Assembly (NCBI GenBank): GCA_903789505.1
Contig: CAIFEU010000008.1
Location: 2,047-34,291, forward strand
DNA: 32,245 nt
From: an uncultured Coriobacteriales bacterium
Lineage (GTDB): Bacteria > Actinomycetota > Coriobacteriia > Coriobacteriales > UMGS124
Reading direction: 5' to 3'
Positions 1 through 8,025 of the stretch are shown one piece after another. Positions within the stretch are counted from its first letter, which is position 1. Every line of letters begins with the position of its first letter. Under the pieces are notes generated by a model. The model was not told the origin of the DNA. It saw only the letters and a program-made list of their open reading frames with translations, and did no database searches. The position numbers and the translations under genes were made by a program.

Positions 1-201
1 CGGGTGCCGTCCCGCGCGCCGCGGCCCTCTTTGTGCAAGCTCTGGTCATTGCGCCCCCGCTCCGACCGCAGACGGCGATTGCGGGACGCGACGATACAAT
101 GGCGGGACGCGTGCGGCGACCCGTCGCCCGGGCGGGGGTCGCCCTGCCCGCCGCCGGCTCCGCGCGACATCCCGACACGCTTGCGAGGGGAGTGGCGACA
201 C

Positions 202-834
202 ATGGCCGACACGCAGCAGGAAAGTACCGCCCGGGAGGCGGGCGCGGAATCGCCGGGACGCATCCGCACGATCGTGGAGTGCGCCGCCGCGATCGCGCTC
301 ATCGCGATAGGCGCGCAGATTACGATTCCCCTGGGCTTCCTCAAGTTCACGCTTCAGGTGCTCGTCGTCATGCTGGTGGCGCTGGTGTTCAAGCCGGTGC
401 CCGCGCTCGTGACGTTGGCGTGCTACATCCTGCTGGGGGCCGTCGGCGTCCCGGTGTTCTCCTGGTCGGGCGCCCCGGGGCTCGCGCGGCTGGTGGGGCC
501 GTTCGGGGGCTACCTGTTCTCCTACGTGCTCGCCGCCCCTCTCGGCTCCCTCGTGCGTCGCGCGATCTGCCCTCCTGCGCGCCGGGCGCAGGCGAGGTCG
601 CGCGGGGTCGTCGCCGACGTCGCCGCGCTGCTCGTCGTCGCCGTGACCATCTATCTGGTCGAGACCGTCTACTTTGTCGCGATCGGCGCGCCGGGCGCCC
701 CCTCGACGGGCATCGTCGGCGTGCTGCTGTTCACGACGATTCCCTACATCCCTGCCGAGGCGCTCAAGGCGGTGGCGGCGTTCTTCATTGCGCGGTCGCT
801 GCGCCGGGCGATTCCCTCGCTCGCCGAGCGATGA
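202..834 (+). CDS. bioY: BioY family biotin transporter, substrate-binding S component of an ECF transporter
   Basis: This 210-residue integral membrane protein should bind biotin and, with an ECF energising module (EcfT and two ATPases, not seen here), import it. The family signature is clear. A first helix ends in GAQITIPLG, followed by FTLQVLVVMLVALVF, then a helix reading YILLGAVGVPVF, and the glycine-rich GPFGGYLFSYVLAA. Two more hydrophobic segments follow near residues 140-165 and 175-200. The open frame extends upstream to near position 4, but the ATG at 202 is preceded by GAGGGGAG about ten bases away, and only the protein from this point matches the family's usual length of 180-210 residues. 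It stands alone, with 265 bases before ccmE. No BirA-type operator was recognised upstream, so its regulation is unknown. Confidence 0.93.
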   Translation: MADTQQESTAREAGAESPGRIRTIVECAAAIALIAIGAQITIPLGFLKFTLQVLVVMLVALVFKPVPALVTLACYILLGAVGVPVFSWSGAPGLARLVGPFGGYLFSYVLAAPLGSLVRRAICPPARRAQARSRGVVADVAALLVVAVTIYLVETVYFVAIGAPGAPSTGIVGVLLFTTIPYIPAEALKAVAAFFIARSLRRAIPSLAER

Positions 835-1099
835 GCCGCTCCGCCCGGGCGGTCCTCGCGGGCGATGTTGTGCTTTTTCTGCCCTCCGCCGGTGCGCACC
901 GCGACAATATATGGCATCCTACCTGCCCAAATAGAGAACAAACATTTCTGCCAGTACTCATATCCGCGTCGCGGCGCTATGACAGAATGCGTGTCTGTGT
1001 GCCCGGGCGCCCGTTTCGGCGCACCGCAGCAAGGGTCCGGAGTCGTGCGCGGTGGGCGCGCCCGCTCCGGTGCCATCGAGCGTAGAGGGAGAGTCTTCG
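835..1099 (+). promoter_or_regulatory. Intergenic region upstream of the ccm operon, probable promoter region
   Basis: These 265 bases contain no convincing gene. A relatively AT-rich patch at about 901-957 includes CAATAT and TATATG, which could act as a -10 element for the ccm operon, but no good -35 partner was found at the right spacing. A 12-base palindrome (CCGCCCGGGCGG, 841-852) directly follows bioY and might help end its transcript. Both assignments are tentative. Confidence 0.3.
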
Positions 1100-1777
1100 A
1101 TGAACTCATCTGCCAAGAGGCGGCTCACGATCGTCGGGCTCGTCATCGTCGTCGTCGCGATTCTGCTGTTCGTCTTTCTGGGCTCGGGCAGCAACGCCAA
1201 GGCGATCAGCGTGACCGACGCGGCGTCGGGCTCGTATGACGGGCGCAAGGTCCAGGTCTCCGGCGCCATCGCCGACGACTCCTACACCACGCAGGGCTCC
1301 GAGACGACGTTCACGATCTGCGACGAGGGTGACCCCGACACGACCCTGACGGTCAAGTACGACGGCGCCCTGCCCGCGACGTTCGGCAACGGCGTCACCG
1401 CCATCTGCACCGGCACGGTCAGCGGCGGCGAGCTCGACGCCTCGGAGATGGTCACCAAGTGCCCCTCCAAGTACGAGAGCGCCGAGGGTTCGCTCACGGT
1501 CGGCCTGATGCTGCAGAACGCTTCCACCTACAAGGGGACGCAGATCAAGGTGGCGGGGTACGTCACCGAGGGCACGTTGGCCGACGCGACCGCCGACGTG
1601 CGGTTCGTCCTCAACTCGCAGGGCAGCAGCGTCGACGTCGTCTACGACGGCGCGCTGCCCGACGGCATCGCTGACGGGTCCGCAGTCGTCGTGACCGGCA
1701 CCCTCTCGGACGACGCGTCGCAGTTCGTGGCGACCGACGTCGCCCTGGACAGCAGCATCAGCTCCGCTCAGGACTAG
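1100..1777 (+). CDS. ccmE: CcmE-like heme chaperone with CxxxY heme site and two tandem OB-fold domains
   Basis: CcmE receives heme from the CcmABCD complex on the outer face of the membrane, holds it covalently and passes it to CcmF. This 225-residue protein has a basic N-terminus, one transmembrane helix (about residues 9-27) and a first beta-rich OB-like domain (about 35-118). That domain ends in C121-P-S-K-Y125, matching the CxxxY heme attachment site of the described CcmE variant, where the usual HxxxY histidine is replaced by cysteine. A second domain (about 135-215) repeats the first: VKYDGALP is echoed by VVYDGALPDG and AICTGTVSGG by VVVTGTLSDD, but it lacks a Cys/Tyr motif. Ordinary CcmE has one domain of about 150 residues. 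The start is the ATG with GAGGGAGAG just upstream; an earlier in-frame start at 1052 lacks one. It is the first gene of the ccm operon, 32 bases before ccmF. Confidence 0.85.
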   Translation: MNSSAKRRLTIVGLVIVVVAILLFVFLGSGSNAKAISVTDAASGSYDGRKVQVSGAIADDSYTTQGSETTFTICDEGDPDTTLTVKYDGALPATFGNGVTAICTGTVSGGELDASEMVTKCPSKYESAEGSLTVGLMLQNASTYKGTQIKVAGYVTEGTLADATADVRFVLNSQGSSVDVVYDGALPDGIADGSAVVVTGTLSDDASQFVATDVALDSSISSAQD

Positions 1778-1809
1778 ACGGCTCGAGAGCAGCACGAGGA
1801 GAGGAAGAC

Positions 1810-4092
1810 ATGGTTTCCTACGGAATGGTCACGTTCGGCGCGGCGATGCTGTGGCTGTGCTTCATCATCGCCGCCGCCTCCGCGGTGTTCCTCGCCGTCG
1901 GTCACTTCGCGAAGAGCGCCGACTCGCGCACCTGGGGATTCCGGCTGGTGTACGGCTCCTGCGCCACGGCGCTGCTCGCCTGCCTGACGATCGTCGTCGG
2001 GTTCTTCACGCACAACATCGCGATTGAGTACGTGGCGCAGAACTACCCCGTCGACACCGGCTCGCTGTTCTGGCTGTACAAGCTCTCCGGCCTATGGGCG
2101 GGGCGCGCGGGCTCGCTTTTGCTGTGGGGCTTCCTGATCTCGGCGTTCGCGGCGTTCATCGCCTGGAAGCGCCGCAGCGAGCGCGACTCGCTCACGACCG
2201 TTGCCCTGATGGTCATCCAGGTCGTCCTGGTCCTGTTCACGGCCACGATGCTGTTCTCGTCGTCCAACAACCCCTTCCTGGCGACCGACTCCAGCTACAT
2301 CTCCGACGGTAAGCTCACCGGGACGGCGATGCTGTGGGGGATGAACATCCTGCTCGAGCACTGGGCGATGGTCCTCCATCCGCCGATGCTGTTCATCGGC
2401 TACGCCGGCATGACCGTCCCGTTCGCGTACGGCCTGGCGGCTCTGATCGTCAACGACCCTTCCAGGCGTTGGGTCGACCTGTGCCAGCGCATCGCCCTGT
2501 TCGCGTTCATCTTCCTGACGATTGGCATCGGCCTGGGCGCCGTGTGGGCATACGTCGTTCTGGGCTGGGGCGGCTACTGGGGCTGGGACCCGGTCGAGAA
2601 CGCGAGCCTGCTGTCGTGGCTCACGTCCGTGGCGATGCTGCACAGCTTCAACGTCTACCGCCGCCGCTCGATGATGCACGGCTGGGCGCTGCTCTCCGCG
2701 ACGCTGACGTTCGTGTTCGTCGTGCTGGGCACGTTCATCACGCGTTCGGGGCTGGTGCAGTCGGTCCACGCGTTCTCGAACGACAACGTCTCGACGGCGA
2801 TCTTCCTCATCATCATGATTGCCGCCTTCGCGGCCTTCGCCATCCTGTGGTTCGTGCGCCGCAAGGACTTCGCCAACCTCGACGACATAGAGTCGGTCGC
2901 CTCAAAGAACGGCTCGTACTACCTGACCTGCCTGATCATGGTGTTCGCCGGCATTCTGCTGGCCTACCTCACCGTCTGCAGCGCCCTCCCCAGCTGGATG
3001 CCCGCCGGCGGCACGTCGATCGGTACCGGGGCGTATGAGACCATCTCGCGCCCGCTCGGCATCCTGGTGTGCCTGCTCGCCGCCGTCTGCCCGTTCCTGT
3101 CGTGGAAGCGCACCGACGGCGCGGAGTTCTGGAGGAACCTGCGGGCGCCGCTGGTGGTGGCTGTCGTCATCTTCGTCGCCCTGCTGGTCGAGTTCTTCGT
3201 CAACCTGCTCCCCGCCTACAACGAGGTGATGGCGTCCGGTGGCACCGCCGCCGACGACCTGGCGTCGATGGGGCCGTCGTGGTACTACAACGGGCTAGCG
3301 GTCGTCGGTCTGTTCGTCGCCTCGCTGCTCGCCTGCAACTCGCTGTACCTGCTCGTGCGCGGCGTGCGCGGCAGGATGGAGAGCAAGGGCGAGGGCTTCG
3401 GCACCGCCCTGGGGCATCTGGTCACCAAGTCGCCGGCGGCGTTCGGTGGGTATCTGACGCACCTCGGCCTGGGCATCGTCCTGGTGGGCCTGATCGGCTC
3501 GAGCATGTACGTCACCGAGTACACCTACGACGTGACGACCGCCTCGTCGGGGACGCTCGAGATCGGCGACTACAGCATCGAGTACGGCGGGCTCTCCACC
3601 TCGACCGATGACCTCGGCTTCTCCAACATCTCGGCGAACCTGTCGGTCTCCTCGGATGGCAGCTATGTGACGACACTCGACCCGACGATCAGCATCGCCA
3701 ACTCCGGCAGTTCGATGGGCTCGGTGCGCTCCACCGCGAAGGTGCATTCGACGCCCGCGGGCGACCTGTTCGCCGCCCTCTCAGCCCAGCAGAACAGCTC
3801 CACCGGCCAGATCGTGGCGCTGTACCTGAGCGTGCGCGAGAACCCGCTGATCTCGTTCGTGTGGGTGGGCTTCGCCGTCATGGTCGTGGGCATCGTGATG
3901 GCCACGGCGATGCGTCGCGGGTCCGAGCAGGGCGCCGTTGCCGCGGGAGCGAAGGGCGGGGTCGCCCCGGTCGTCGCGGGCGGCGCCGGCAAGCGCGCGT
4001 TCCAGCCCCTCCCCAAGTCCAAGGCGGGCGCCTCTGGTGCCGGCTCCGCGGCACGGCCCAAGAAGTCGTCGCGCCCGCGCAAGTCGCACTAG
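1810..4092 (+). CDS. ccmF: Cytochrome c heme lyase subunit CcmF (heme handling protein, WWD family)
   Basis: CcmF takes heme from CcmE and attaches it to the CxxCH motif of apocytochrome c outside the membrane. The protein has 760 residues and many transmembrane segments. The tryptophan-rich WWD domain lies at about residues 252-271 (GWGGYWGWDPVENASLL), and the conserved histidine-containing motif HPPMLFIGY starts at residue 190. A large extracytoplasmic beta-rich region is at about 570-670, followed by a final helix. The C-terminal 70 residues are a basic, Ala/Gly/Lys-rich cytoplasmic tail that makes it longer than the usual 620-660 residues. The ATG at 1810 has GAGGAGAGGAAGA immediately upstream. 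It sits between ccmE and ccmA and is almost certainly co-transcribed with them. No CcmH or CcmI partner is present in the window. Confidence 0.95.
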   Translation: MVSYGMVTFGAAMLWLCFIIAAASAVFLAVGHFAKSADSRTWGFRLVYGSCATALLACLTIVVGFFTHNIAIEYVAQNYPVDTGSLFWLYKLSGLWAGRAGSLLLWGFLISAFAAFIAWKRRSERDSLTTVALMVIQVVLVLFTATMLFSSSNNPFLATDSSYISDGKLTGTAMLWGMNILLEHWAMVLHPPMLFIGYAGMTVPFAYGLAALIVNDPSRRWVDLCQRIALFAFIFLTIGIGLGAVWAYVVLGWGGYWGWDPVENASLLSWLTSVAMLHSFNVYRRRSMMHGWALLSATLTFVFVVLGTFITRSGLVQSVHAFSNDNVSTAIFLIIMIAAFAAFAILWFVRRKDFANLDDIESVASKNGSYYLTCLIMVFAGILLAYLTVCSALPSWMPAGGTSIGTGAYETISRPLGILVCLLAAVCPFLSWKRTDGAEFWRNLRAPLVVAVVIFVALLVEFFVNLLPAYNEVMASGGTAADDLASMGPSWYYNGLAVVGLFVASLLACNSLYLLVRGVRGRMESKGEGFGTALGHLVTKSPAAFGGYLTHLGLGIVLVGLIGSSMYVTEYTYDVTTASSGTLEIGDYSIEYGGLSTSTDDLGFSNISANLSVSSDGSYVTTLDPTISIANSGSSMGSVRSTAKVHSTPAGDLFAALSAQQNSSTGQIVALYLSVRENPLISFVWVGFAVMVVGIVMATAMRRGSEQGAVAAGAKGGVAPVVAGGAGKRAFQPLPKSKAGASGAGSAARPKKSSRPRKSH

Positions 4093-4105
4093 GGCGGCGC
4101 TGACC

Positions 4106-4885
4106 TTGCCCACTGCGAACGACACGCCCCCGAAGGTCACCGGGCCCGCCGGCGCGGGCCCTGCCATCCGGGCACGCGACATCACCAAGGCGTTCGGCTC
4201 GAGGCGCGCCCTCGACGGGGTCGACGTCACGGTCCCTGCCGGCGCGTTCCTCACGGTGTTCGGGCCCAACGGCGCCGGCAAGACGACGCTGCTGCGCATC
4301 CTCTCGACGCTCGCCCGTCCCACGTCCGGCACGCTCGAGCTTCTCGGCGCGGACGCCCTGCACGACGATCCCAACGCGCTGCGCGGGCGAATCGGCATGA
4401 TCTCTCACCGGTCCATGGCGTACGCCGACCTGTCCGCCCGCGAGAACCTGCTGCTGTTCGCCCGCCTGTATGGCGTCGCCGACCCCGACCGGCGCGTGAC
4501 GGAGCTGCTCGAACTGGTCGAGCTCGGGCACCGCGCCAACGACCAGGCCGGCACGTTCTCGCGCGGGATGTCGCAGCGCCTCTCGATCGCACGGGCCCTG
4601 GTCAACGATCCCGAGCTGATTCTGCTCGACGAGCCCTACGCGGGCCTTGACCCGCACGGCATGCGCCTGCTCGATGACCTCATCGAGCGCATTCGCCCCG
4701 GGCGGACGTTCGTGATGGTCTCGCACGACCTCGAACGCGGCTACGCGCTGTGCACGCACGCGCTGATCCTCGCGCGCGGCAGGGTCGTGCTGCAGGGCGC
4801 GCGCGACGAGCTTGACGCCGACGACTTCCGGGACACCTACCTGTCGGTGGTCGGGTCGCTGACGTCCGACGTGGAGGCGGGGTGA
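4106..4885 (+). CDS. ccmA: Heme exporter ATP-binding protein CcmA
   Basis: This ABC ATPase powers the CcmABCD complex, which releases heme-loaded CcmE. Visible motifs are Walker A GPNGAGKTT, the signature FSRGMSQRLSIARAL, Walker B LILLDEP followed by YAGLD, and the switch histidine in MVSHD. The start is uncertain. The frame is open far into ccmF, but family similarity begins only near AIRARDITKAFG. The TTG at 4106, 13 bases after the ccmF stop with a weak AGGGCGG upstream, is the best candidate and gives 259 residues. The last codons overlap the GTG start of ccmB (GTGA), suggesting translational coupling. Confidence 0.9.
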   Translation: MPTANDTPPKVTGPAGAGPAIRARDITKAFGSRRALDGVDVTVPAGAFLTVFGPNGAGKTTLLRILSTLARPTSGTLELLGADALHDDPNALRGRIGMISHRSMAYADLSARENLLLFARLYGVADPDRRVTELLELVELGHRANDQAGTFSRGMSQRLSIARALVNDPELILLDEPYAGLDPHGMRLLDDLIERIRPGRTFVMVSHDLERGYALCTHALILARGRVVLQGARDELDADDFRDTYLSVVGSLTSDVEAG

Positions 4886-5685
4886 TCGCGATGGGGAAGG
4901 GGGACTCGAAGCCGGAGGGCACGCTCGCCGACACGGCCTCGGGCGCGCGTGACGCCGGAGCTGGGAGCCCCGCCGCGTCGCCGCGCCGGGCGTCGGCGTG
5001 GGCGCAGTACCGCGCCCTTCTGGCGAAGGACCTGCGCATCGAGGCGCGCACCCGGGAGATGGTCGTCTCGATGGGCGTCTACGCGGTGCTCGTCCTGACC
5101 GTATACGGTGCGACGCTGTCTCAGACCGGGGACGCCCTTGACGTCCTCAACGTCGCCTCCGGCCTGCTGTGGGCGATGGTGGTGTTCACTTCGCTGCTCG
5201 GTCTGAACCGGTCCTTCTCGCACGAGAGGGCCGATGGCTGCATGGAAGGGGTCCTGCTCGCCCCGGTGAGCCGCTCTGCGATGTTCTTCGCAAAGGCGAC
5301 GAGCAACTTCCTGTTCATGCTTGTCGTCGAGGTCATCGCCGTACCGCTCTTCTTCCTGTTCTTCCTTGCCGGGGCGCAGGTGGGGCCCAGCGCGTGGCTC
5401 ATCGTCCCGCCCCTTCTGCTCGGCACCGTCGGCATGGCGGGCATCGGCACGTTCATGGCGACGATCACGATGGATACGCGCGGCAAGGACGTGCTGCTCG
5501 CGATTCTGCTCATCCCGGTGATTTTCCCGCTGCTGTACGCCTGCGTGAGCTCGACCTCGATCGCCCTGCTCGACGTTGTCGGTCAGATGGGGACCTACCT
5601 GCGATCGCTCGCGCTGGCGGGGGGTTACGATGTCATCATGCTCGCGGCCGCCTGGGGGCTGTACGAGTTCGTCGTTGGGTCGTAG
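4882..5685 (+). CDS. ccmB: Heme exporter permease CcmB
   Basis: CcmB is the membrane partner of CcmA in the complex that frees holo-CcmE. The protein has about 267 residues, with a 45-residue hydrophilic N-terminal extension and then six hydrophobic segments. Family-like features include LLAKDLRIEARTRE just before the first helix, and ERADGCMEGVLLAPVSR after the second. The GTG at 4882 overlaps the ccmA stop by four bases and has GGAGG four bases upstream. An ATG at 4891 is an alternative start, three codons shorter. It is 86 bases ahead of ccmC. Confidence 0.92.
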   Translation: MIAMGKGDSKPEGTLADTASGARDAGAGSPAASPRRASAWAQYRALLAKDLRIEARTREMVVSMGVYAVLVLTVYGATLSQTGDALDVLNVASGLLWAMVVFTSLLGLNRSFSHERADGCMEGVLLAPVSRSAMFFAKATSNFLFMLVVEVIAVPLFFLFFLAGAQVGPSAWLIVPPLLLGTVGMAGIGTFMATITMDTRGKDVLLAILLIPVIFPLLYACVSSTSIALLDVVGQMGTYLRSLALAGGYDVIMLAAAWGLYEFVVGS

Positions 5686-5771
5686 CGGCGCCGCGCGCGA
5701 CGCCGGGCGACGGTGAGCGCACGGGCCATGTGCCGGGGCGGCGAGCGAACGAGACGAAAGGAGACTGAATC

Positions 5772-6572
5772 GTGGCGAACGAAAGCGCAAACGAGCGGGA
5801 GGCGGGGGGCGGTCGCCGCTGGTCCAGCGGGCGCTGGACGACCGTCGCGATCGTCGCCGTCGTCCTGGGGTGCGCACTGACGACGCTCGACTTCCTGTGG
5901 GCGTTCCTGCGCGCCCCGATGGTCAGCGGTGCGAACCTCTCTGACGGTCAGGCCGCCATCATCAACGGCACGGTCGTGAGCACGAGGCTGCTCTTCTCGC
6001 AGAAGATCTTCTACTTCCACGTGCCGGTGGCCATCGTGTCGTTCTGCTTCATCATCGCGGCCGCGGTCTACGCGGTCATGTTCCTCGCGCGGCGCCGCGA
6101 GTCGTATGACCTGCGCTCGAGGCTGTGCATGCTCGTGGGGCTGGTCTTCATCGTCGCGACGATGATCTCGGGCGACCTGTGGACGCGCCATGACTGGGGC
6201 GTCTGGTGGGTGTGGGAGCCGCGCCTGACCACCTACTTCATCCTGATGCTGCTCGTGATTGCGTACTTCATCCTGCGCGCCGCCGTCGAGGATCCCGAGA
6301 CCCAGGCGCGCTTCGCCGCCGTCTTCGCAATCGTCGCCGCGATTGACGCCCCGATATCGTTCTTCATCACGCGTCTGGTCCCCTCCTCGATCCACCCGGT
6401 GGTCATCCGCACCGACTCGGGCCTCCCCCCGGACATGCTGGTCCCGTTCCTGGCGGGCATCTTCGGGATGGCGCTGGTGGGATTCGGCTTCTTCCGCCTG
6501 CGCCTGACCTTGGAGGAGCAGGCCATGGAGGTCGAGAGCCTCAAACGCTCCTACGAGGAGCTCCTCGACTAG
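5772..6572 (+). CDS. ccmC: Heme-handling protein CcmC (WWD family)
   Basis: CcmC presents heme to CcmE on the outer side of the membrane. This 266-residue protein has six predicted transmembrane helices. It carries the WWD signature at about residues 142-155 (WGVWWVWEPRLTT) and the two conserved external histidines that flank it, His83 in YFHVP and His208 in SSIHPV. The GTG start is preceded by AAAGGAGA. The N-terminal 20 residues are a short charged extension. It lies between ccmB and a small ccmD-like gene, completing the heme-delivery complex. Confidence 0.95.
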   Translation: MANESANEREAGGGRRWSSGRWTTVAIVAVVLGCALTTLDFLWAFLRAPMVSGANLSDGQAAIINGTVVSTRLLFSQKIFYFHVPVAIVSFCFIIAAAVYAVMFLARRRESYDLRSRLCMLVGLVFIVATMISGDLWTRHDWGVWWVWEPRLTTYFILMLLVIAYFILRAAVEDPETQARFAAVFAIVAAIDAPISFFITRLVPSSIHPVVIRTDSGLPPDMLVPFLAGIFGMALVGFGFFRLRLTLEEQAMEVESLKRSYEELLD

Positions 6573-6623
6573 GGCCTGTCGCCCGCGCACCTCGTACCCG
6601 CACCAAGAAGAGAGGATGTCACC

Positions 6624-6854
6624 ATGGATCCGGTTCTCGAGGAAGTCTATTCGACGGTCCTGTCGGGCGCACCCTACGTCATCGGCGCCTACGCGCTGAT
6701 CTGGGTCGTCCTGATGGTCTTCGTCATCATGATGCTGAACAGGTCGCGCAAGACGCAGAAGGACATCGACGCTCTGCGCGAGTCGATCGAGCGCCGCAAG
6801 GAGCGGACCTCCCGTCCCGACGACGTCCCGACTGAGGGGCGGAGCGAGGACTAG
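6624..6854 (+). CDS. ccmD: Small single-helix CcmD-like protein
   Basis: This 76-residue protein has one transmembrane helix (about residues 20-39, beginning YVIGAYALIW) followed by a basic, charged cytoplasmic segment (NRSRKTQKDIDALRESIERRKE). This is the architecture of CcmD, which stabilises the CcmABC-CcmE complex. CcmD is poorly conserved, so the call rests on topology, the tyrosine-rich helix start and the position directly after ccmC. The ATG has AAGAGAGGATG upstream. It appears to be the last gene of the ccm operon. Confidence 0.75.
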   Translation: MDPVLEEVYSTVLSGAPYVIGAYALIWVVLMVFVIMMLNRSRKTQKDIDALRESIERRKERTSRPDDVPTEGRSED

Positions 6855-6918
6855 GGCCGTCAACGGGGTCATCGCCCGTCGTCGCCTGCCGGGCGTCGGA
6901 CGGGGAATGGAGGGACGC

Positions 6919-7884
6919 ATGCTTGACGAGGTCGTGTTCGAGCCGCAGATGGACAAGGGGCTGTACCACGAGCGCCGCGACCAGCTCGGCGAGCGCCTCA
7001 TGGTCCTGCAGCAGCAGGCCAAGGCTGCCAAGCTCGGTACGGTGATCATCTTCGAGGGATGGCACGCCGCGGGCAAGGGTGCCTGTATCTCGAACCTGGT
7101 CGTCAACCTCGACCCGCGCCTGTACAGCGTCCACAACATCGCCGACCCCGTCGGCTACGAGGCGCGCCTGCCGTTCATGGCGCGGTTCTGGAGCCGGCTG
7201 GGCGCGCACGGCACGATGACGATCTTCAACCGCTCGTACTACGACGCCCTGTCGCGGTCCTACGTAGACGAGGTGCGCGAGGGCAACATCACCGCAGACC
7301 GCGCCACGCGCGAGGCGCTGACCGAGCGCGCGATGCGCCGCATCAAGGAGCATGTCGGCAGCGCCCGCGCGTTCGAGACCCAGCTGGAGGCCGACGGCTA
7401 CCTGATCGTGAAGCTGTTCCTGCACATCACCAAGCAGGAGCAGACGCGCCGCACGATCGACCTGCTGCTCGACCAGAACTCCTCATGGAAGGTCGACGAC
7501 CGCGACATGAGCCAGCTGCGCCACTACGAGGACTACTACCGGGTTTTCGACCGGTGGCTGAGCGACCCCAAGTTCATGACGACCGGCGTCTGGCACGTCG
7601 TCCCCTCGCAGTACAAGCGCAACGCCACGATCCAGGTCATGCAGACCATCGCCGACGAGATGACCCGCGCCCTCGAGGCGCGCGGGTTCGACACGTCCCA
7701 GCCGATACCCGCGGGCGACGAGCCGGTCGTGACCGTCACCCCCGCGCAGCGGGCGTTCGCCGAGCTCGAGGCCGCCCAGGTGGCGGAGGAGCGCGCCCCC
7801 CGGGAGTTCGAGGACGGCGCCTCCGATGCCGACCCAACCGCGGCGAACGGGGGACGGCCCCTCACTGCGGCGATGGCGACCTAG
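6919..7884 (+). CDS. PPK2-family polyphosphate:AMP phosphotransferase, N-terminal half ending at an in-frame amber codon
   Basis: Two-domain PPK2 enzymes transfer phosphate from polyphosphate to AMP. This 321-residue piece is the N-terminal PPK2 domain. Its Walker A reads GWHAAGKG (residues 47-54), with His where active domains carry the catalytic Asp (GWDAAGKG). The later motif is NRSYYD rather than DRTWYGR, so this domain is probably structural, as in other two-domain members. The frame stops at TAG 7882-7884 inside an Ala/Glu-rich linker. Reading on in the same frame, the linker continues without another stop into the catalytic C-terminal domain. The ATG at 6919 has GGAGGG four bases upstream and begins MLDEV; an ATG at 6907 has a poorer site. 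The gene is most simply one broken by a point mutation or sequence error. Confidence 0.8.
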   Translation: MLDEVVFEPQMDKGLYHERRDQLGERLMVLQQQAKAAKLGTVIIFEGWHAAGKGACISNLVVNLDPRLYSVHNIADPVGYEARLPFMARFWSRLGAHGTMTIFNRSYYDALSRSYVDEVREGNITADRATREALTERAMRRIKEHVGSARAFETQLEADGYLIVKLFLHITKQEQTRRTIDLLLDQNSSWKVDDRDMSQLRHYEDYYRVFDRWLSDPKFMTTGVWHVVPSQYKRNATIQVMQTIADEMTRALEARGFDTSQPIPAGDEPVVTVTPAQRAFAELEAAQVAEERAPREFEDGASDADPTAANGGRPLTAAMAT

Positions 7885-8025
7885 CAGGCGCGCCAGGAGG
7901 CACAGGCTGCCGCCGTCGAGGCGGCGGGCGGGGCTCGCCAGGCGGTCGCCCGGGCGGCGCGGGACGGCACGCGGCTCGCCGACGATACCGGCGAGGTCCA
8001 CTACACCGAGAAGCAGGCGCGCCGT

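Noticed and set aside
95-100. TACAAT as a possible -10 box for bioY.
   Set aside because: The nearest -35-like hexamer (TTGCGG at 79) is only 10 bases away and there is no extended -10. Too weak to annotate.
1106-1795. Long open frames on the minus strand opposite ccmE, nnr, alr and other genes.
   Set aside because: They are antisense shadows caused by high GC content, rich in Arg/Gly/His, with no domain, ribosome-binding site or plausible start.
7882-7884. Pyrrolysine or other recoding at the PPK2 amber codon.
   Set aside because: The position is in a non-conserved linker, where a special residue has no purpose, and no pyl genes are in the window.
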